Translations under genes and position numbers: made by a program | Shown here: in pieces, positions 6,808 to 10,058 of the stretch | Position numbering within the stretch: the first letter of the stretch is position 1 | How the letters are laid out: every line of letters begins with the position of its first letter | Source: JBOGTC01 sp050692055 | GTDB taxonomy: Bacteria; Chloroflexota; Limnocylindria; QHBO01 | Reading direction: 5' to 3' | Length of the DNA stretch: 10,058 nt | Assembly: GCA_050692055.1 (NCBI GenBank) | Contig: JBOGTC010000035.1 | Location: 1-10,058, forward strand | The notes under the pieces: model-generated | The model's input: the letters and a program-made list of their open reading frames with translations, nothing else | Told to the model about the DNA's origin: nothing | The model's database searches: none

Positions 6808-7832
6808 GCGAGCTCGCCGTGGCGCTCATCGGAGCCGGCCGAGCCGGCCTCGTCCACGGGCGAAACTTCGCAGCCGGGATCCGGGGCGCGAGGCTGCTGG
6901 CGATTGCAGATCCGGATCCCGATCAGCTTGGGGCGGCGGCCGCTGAGCTCGGCGTGGAACTGAGCTTCGCCGACCCGCTGGCGGCAGCCACGCACGAGGC
7001 CATCGACGCGGTCATCATCGCCAGCCCCACGTTCGCGCACCACGGCGTCGCACTCGCCGCGCTCGAGGCGGGAAAGCACGTTCTGTGCGAGAAGCCCATC
7101 GCGTCGACCATGCAGGATGCCGTGGCGATGGCCGACGCTGCGGAGCGCTCGGGGCGGCGGACCTTCCTGATGGGCTTCATGAGGCGCTTTGATGCCCGAT
7201 TCTCGCGCGTCGCCGAGCGCATCGCGGCGGGTGACATCGGTGAGCCGCTGTATGTGCGCTCGACCGGCCGCGGACCTGGCCTCCCGCCCGAGTGGGCATG
7301 GAACCCAGAGCGCTCCGGCGGCCTCGTGGCCGAGGTGAACTCGCACGACATCGACTGCATTCGTTGGCTCTCCGGCCAGGAGGCGACCCGCGTCTACGCC
7401 GTCGGCCGCGCCGGCAAGCGTCCCGATTTGGCGGCCTCTCACCCGGGCTTCGTGGATCTTGTCGCGGCCACCATCGAGCTCTCGGCGGGTGCCGTCGCCC
7501 ACCTCGACGGCGCCTGTCCGTCGGGGTACGGCTACGACGCGCGCGTCGAGGTGTACGGAACGGAAGGCACGATCCTGGTTGGCGGGCCCACCGAGGCGGG
7601 CGCCCTGCTCGTGCGGAGCGGCGGGGCCGTCATGGACCCCGTCCGATCGTGGCGCACGCTCTTCAGCGACGCCTATCGGGAGGAGGATCGTCACTTCATC
7701 GCCGCCGCCCTCGGGCAGGAGGAGCCGCGAACGTGCGTTCAGGACGGAGTGGCCGCCCTGCGCGTGGCCATCGCGGCGAACCGCTCGATGCGGACCGGGC
7801 AACCGGTATCCATCGACGAGGTCGCGTCGTGA
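6804..7832 (+). CDS. Gfo/Idh/MocA-family oxidoreductase, inositol 2-dehydrogenase-like
   Basis: A 342-residue NAD(P)-dependent dehydrogenase of the glucose-fructose oxidoreductase / inositol dehydrogenase / MocA superfamily. The Rossmann motif GAGRAG is at 10-15, and an acidic residue after the second strand (D36, IADPD) favours NAD. The family EKP motif is at 96-98, with K97 the expected catalytic lysine. GFMRRFD follows, and NSHDIDCIRWLSGQ supplies the D/H pair (near H181 and D184) of the active site. The layout resembles IolG-type myo-inositol 2-dehydrogenases, but family members also act on glucose, xylose, deoxy sugars and inosose isomers, so the substrate is open. The ATG at 6804 overlaps the permease stop by 4 nt. 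Placed directly after the transporter, it may catalyse the first cytoplasmic oxidation. Confidence 0.9.
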   Translation: MSELAVALIGAGRAGLVHGRNFAAGIRGARLLAIADPDPDQLGAAAAELGVELSFADPLAAATHEAIDAVIIASPTFAHHGVALAALEAGKHVLCEKPIASTMQDAVAMADAAERSGRRTFLMGFMRRFDARFSRVAERIAAGDIGEPLYVRSTGRGPGLPPEWAWNPERSGGLVAEVNSHDIDCIRWLSGQEATRVYAVGRAGKRPDLAASHPGFVDLVAATIELSAGAVAHLDGACPSGYGYDARVEVYGTEGTILVGGPTEAGALLVRSGGAVMDPVRSWRTLFSDAYREEDRHFIAAALGQEEPRTCVQDGVAALRVAIAANRSMRTGQPVSIDEVAS

Positions 7833-8794
7833 GGGCGGTCCGGATCGTCGGCCCGGGCGCGGTTGAGGTGGTCGAGCTGCCTGACCCCACCCCTGCCGCC
7901 GACGAGGTCGTCGTGGAGGTCGCGTTTGCCGCTGTATGCAGCACCGACCGCAAGCTCGTGCGCCGGGGGGAGCCTGTCGGGCGGATCCCCGGCCACGAGA
8001 TCTCGGGACGCCTGGATGACGGCACGCTCGTTGGCGTGCATCCCGACACTGGCTGCGGCCGCTGCCGGAAATGCGATGCTGGTCAGACGAACCGGTGTGC
8101 GCGGCGCCGCTCGGTCGGAATCGACCGGGATGGCGGGTTCGCAGAGAAGGTCGTCGTGCCCGCGGCACACGTGATTCCTGTCGTTGGGTTGCCCGCGGAG
8201 CTCGTCCCGCTGCTCGAGCCGCTCGCCTGCGCGCTCCACGCCGCCGCTCGCCTGCGGGTCGAGCCGGGGGAGTCCGCCGTCGTCGTCGGTGGCGGGGCGA
8301 TGGGGATCCTCGCGATGTGGGCCCTCCAGGCGCGCGGCCTGCGCGTCTTCGTTCGCCAGCGCAGCCCACAGCGACGCCGCCAGGCCCAGGATCTGGGTGC
8401 GACCGGCGTCATCGAGGCATCCGACGGCGCGAGCGTCGTCATGGACATGCAGCCGGACGTCGTCGTCGTCACCGCACCCGGTTCCGAGCCGCTCGCCTGG
8501 GCGCTGGCGCACGTGGCGGAGGGAGGCCGGGTCCATGTGTTTGCCGGCAGCCCTGACGGCGCACCGGTGGATGCGAACATGGTCCACTACCGCCATCTCG
8601 ACCTTGTCGGCAGCACCGGCTCCGGTCTTGTCGATTACGCGGCTGCACTCGAGCTGGCTCGCTCCGGCGTCATCGATCTCGCGCGGCTGCCGAGGACGGA
8701 CATCGGCCTGGAGGATCTCCCGTCCGCCGTTGCGACATCCGGCGTTGGCCCCGCGCTGCGCACCGTCGTTCGTCTCAGGAGTCAGGCCGCATGA
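7829..8794 (+). CDS. Compact zinc-dependent medium-chain dehydrogenase (polyol/threonine dehydrogenase-like)
   Basis: A 321-residue MDR alcohol dehydrogenase, about 20 residues shorter than usual. Catalytic zinc ligands are C37 (CSTD) and H56/E57 (PGHE). The structural zinc site is complete: C76, C79, C82 and C90 in CGRCRKCDAGQTNRC. LEPLACALH (129-137) and the nucleotide motif GGGAMG (154-159) match sorbitol, threonine and galactitol-1-phosphate dehydrogenases. The segment between PGHE and the zinc lobe is short (ISGRLDDGTLVGVHPDTG), which accounts for most of the missing length. After the second Rossmann strand the sequence is Arg-rich (VRQRSPQRRR) with no acidic residue, suggesting NADP. 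The GTG at 7829 shares GTGA with the previous stop and has GAGGT (7818-7822) 6 nt upstream. It probably acts on a hydroxyl or keto group in the same pathway; substrate unknown. Confidence 0.9.
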   Translation: MRAVRIVGPGAVEVVELPDPTPAADEVVVEVAFAAVCSTDRKLVRRGEPVGRIPGHEISGRLDDGTLVGVHPDTGCGRCRKCDAGQTNRCARRRSVGIDRDGGFAEKVVVPAAHVIPVVGLPAELVPLLEPLACALHAAARLRVEPGESAVVVGGGAMGILAMWALQARGLRVFVRQRSPQRRRQAQDLGATGVIEASDGASVVMDMQPDVVVVTAPGSEPLAWALAHVAEGGRVHVFAGSPDGAPVDANMVHYRHLDLVGSTGSGLVDYAAALELARSGVIDLARLPRTDIGLEDLPSAVATSGVGPALRTVVRLRSQAA

Positions 8795-9357
8795 CCCCGA
8801 ACATGGATCCGTTCACGAGATCGGTCGACCTGCTGTCCGGCGCGATCGCCGTGGACGCGGTCATCGAGGATCGGCGCGCGGCGGACCTGCACGGCTACTT
8901 CCTCGACGACGCTGATGCCGAGCAAGATCGAGTCATCTATCGCGTCTACGCTGTGCCGGTTCCGGAGGCCAATAACGAGCTCCAATGCTCGACGACGGTG
9001 ATCGAGCCGGGCCGCATCGGCCGCGAGTACCACATGACCAAAGGGCACTTCCATGCGCATCGGGACCGATCGGAGGTCTACCTCGGCCTTGCTGGCGATG
9101 GGCTGCTCATCCTCGCCACCGAGGACGGACGCCATCGGGTCGAGCCGATCCGCAGAGGGACCCTCTTCTACGTGCCCGGCGGCTGGGCGCACCGCAGCGT
9201 CAACACCGGCGACGAGCCGCTCGTGTTCTTCTCGGTCTATGTCGGCGATGCGGGACACGACTACGTGGCCGTGGTGGAACGCGGCTTCCCGGTGCGCGTG
9301 ATGGAAGGCGATGACGGGGCTCCGATGATCATCGAATACGCCGAGCATCGGGGCTGA
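8791..9357 (+). CDS. Cupin-type (archaeal-type) glucose-6-phosphate isomerase homologue
   Basis: A 188-residue single-domain cupin of the cPGI family (GPI, PF06560), an aldose-ketose isomerase type best known from Euryarchaeota such as Pyrococcus furiosus. The signature is unmistakable: EYHMTKGHFHAHRDRSEVY, then GLAGDGLLIL, and later VPGGWAHRSVNTG. Expected metal ligands are all present: H86, H88, E95 and H134. The length matches the family. The ATG at 8791 overlaps the MDR stop by 4 nt (ATGA), with AGGAG (8777-8781) upstream; the ATG at 8803 is a less likely alternative. Between two dehydrogenases and a sugar kinase, a dedicated catabolic isomerisation seems more likely than central glycolysis. 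Whether the substrate is phosphorylated before or after this step is not visible. Confidence 0.92.
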   Translation: MTPNMDPFTRSVDLLSGAIAVDAVIEDRRAADLHGYFLDDADAEQDRVIYRVYAVPVPEANNELQCSTTVIEPGRIGREYHMTKGHFHAHRDRSEVYLGLAGDGLLILATEDGRHRVEPIRRGTLFYVPGGWAHRSVNTGDEPLVFFSVYVGDAGHDYVAVVERGFPVRVMEGDDGAPMIIEYAEHRG

Positions 9358-9361
9358 GGTG
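9356..9361 (+). promoter_or_regulatory. Ribosome binding site for the FGGY kinase
   Basis: GAGGTG overlaps the cupin stop codon and lies 5 nt before the ATG at 9367, supporting that start and coupling of the two genes. Confidence 0.65.
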
Positions 9362-9366
9362 CAGCC

Positions 9367-10058
9367 ATGCCAGTCTTCGTCGGATGCGACCTCGGAACGA
9401 TGGGGAGCAAGGCCGCGGTGGTCGGGGATGACGGAACGATCCTGGGTGCGGCGCTCGAGGAGGTTGCTCTGCACAGACCGCGAGCCGGTAGGGTCGAGCA
9501 GGATCCGCTTGAGATAGAGGCGTCAGCTCACCGGGTGATCCGTCGCGCGCTGGATGAGTCGGGGGAGCGCGGGGAGATCGCCGGCATCGCGATCAGCGGC
9601 CAGATGTCGGGCATCGCGACGATCGGCGACCGCTTCCAGCCCGTCACGCCCTACGACTCGTGGCTGGACACGCGATGCGAGCCGTACATCGACCGAATGG
9701 CGGAGTGGGCAGGACGGGTGGTGGAGCTGTCCGGCTGCCCGCCAACCTACTCGCACGGTCCGAAGATGCTGTGGTGGCGGCATGAGCGCCCCGACGCGTA
9801 CGCGCAGATCGAGCGCTTCGTTCCGATCGGCTCGTTCGTCGCCGCGCGTCTCGCCGGGCTCCAGGTCGCCGAGGCCTTCATGGATCGGACGTACCTGCAC
9901 TTCACCAATCTCGCCGACACCGCCGCCGGTCAGTGGTCCGACGAGCTGATCGGGCTCTTCGAGATCGATCCGGCGCGCTTGCCGCGCCTCGTCGAACCGG
10001 TCGACATCATCGGTGCGGTGACCGCGGAGGCGAGCTCCGCGAGCGGGCTGCCGCGCGG
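9367..10058 (+). CDS. FGGY-family carbohydrate kinase, xylulokinase-like (3' end outside window)
   Basis: The frame is open from the ATG at 9367 to the right edge, giving 230 residues, about half of a usual kinase of roughly 500. It would phosphorylate a sugar or polyol with ATP. The N-terminal phosphate-binding motif is GCDLGTMGSKAAV (6-18), close to the family's DLGTTSTK. AISGQMSGI (76-84) and YDSWLDTR (96-103) match the xylulokinase-type GQMHG and WxDxR sugar-binding motifs, with His replaced by Ser81 and an Asp at 101. The C-terminal ATP domain with the catalytic Asp lies beyond the window. The gene follows the cupin isomerase by 9 nt, so the kinase probably acts on the ketose or polyol that the pathway produces. 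Substrate specificity within FGGY cannot be assigned from this half. Confidence 0.9.
   Translation, partial: MPVFVGCDLGTMGSKAAVVGDDGTILGAALEEVALHRPRAGRVEQDPLEIEASAHRVIRRALDESGERGEIAGIAISGQMSGIATIGDRFQPVTPYDSWLDTRCEPYIDRMAEWAGRVVELSGCPPTYSHGPKMLWWRHERPDAYAQIERFVPIGSFVAARLAGLQVAEAFMDRTYLHFTNLADTAAGQWSDELIGLFEIDPARLPRLVEPVDIIGAVTAEASSASGLPR

Noticed and set aside
6829..6850. Tandem GAGCCGGCC repeat at the start of the Gfo/Idh gene
   Set aside because: It encodes the GAGRAG cofactor motif, so the repetition is explained by protein constraint and GC bias.
6315..8369. A 684-codon open frame on the minus strand
   Set aside because: It is antisense to the permease, Gfo/Idh and MDR genes, which have clear domain motifs. 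Its translation is Arg/Gly/Pro-rich with no recognisable domain, as expected for the opposite strand of high-GC genes.
1..10058. CRISPR array, tRNA, rRNA, phage or toxin-antitoxin genes
   Set aside because: No regularly spaced repeats, cloverleaf-like sequences or related protein motifs were seen.

Overview
The window is high-GC bacterial DNA, with many GTG starts, short or overlapping gene junctions and no rRNA, tRNA or CRISPR. I cannot name the organism. A lipoprotein sugar-binding protein, a surface protein with a Gram-positive-style C-terminal anchor, very high GC and this mix of sugar genes would suit an uncultured Chloroflexota or an actinobacterial lineage; that is an inference from general impression only.

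Region 1 (2-1903) is the 3' part of a large secreted or surface-anchored protein. It has beta-strand-rich repeats, a module ending in a VNRHWTL motif, a DUF11-like domain, and a C-terminal LPDTA-hydrophobic-RGRR anchor. Directly after RGRR the frame runs into DNA whose opposite strand encodes part of an OmpR-type winged-helix domain. This looks like the scar of a rearrangement between two convergent genes.

Region 2 (1904-2275) is a non-coding junction. It holds the rest of the regulator remnant, a long-armed inverted repeat of about 142 bp resembling a MITE or other small mobile element, spaced CTTGACAG-like boxes, and a tandem 8-bp repeat just upstream of the next gene that may be an operator.

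Region 3 (2276 to the right edge) is one tightly packed plus-strand operon for uptake and catabolism of a sugar, polyol or cyclitol. In order it encodes an SDR oxidoreductase, a lipoprotein substrate-binding protein, a two-domain RbsA-type ATPase, an RbsC-type permease, a Gfo/Idh/MocA dehydrogenase, a compact zinc-dependent MDR dehydrogenase, a cupin-type phosphoglucose isomerase homologue and an FGGY sugar kinase that runs off the window. Junctions are 17 nt, 8 nt, -8, -4, -4, -4 and 9 nt, so co-transcription and translational coupling are likely.

A reasonable reading is import of an unphosphorylated substrate, oxidation or epimerisation through keto intermediates by up to three dehydrogenases, aldose-ketose isomerisation by the cupin enzyme, and phosphorylation by the kinase. 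The substrate cannot be read from the sequence. The combination does not match a textbook pathway I know and is the best candidate for an undescribed system here.
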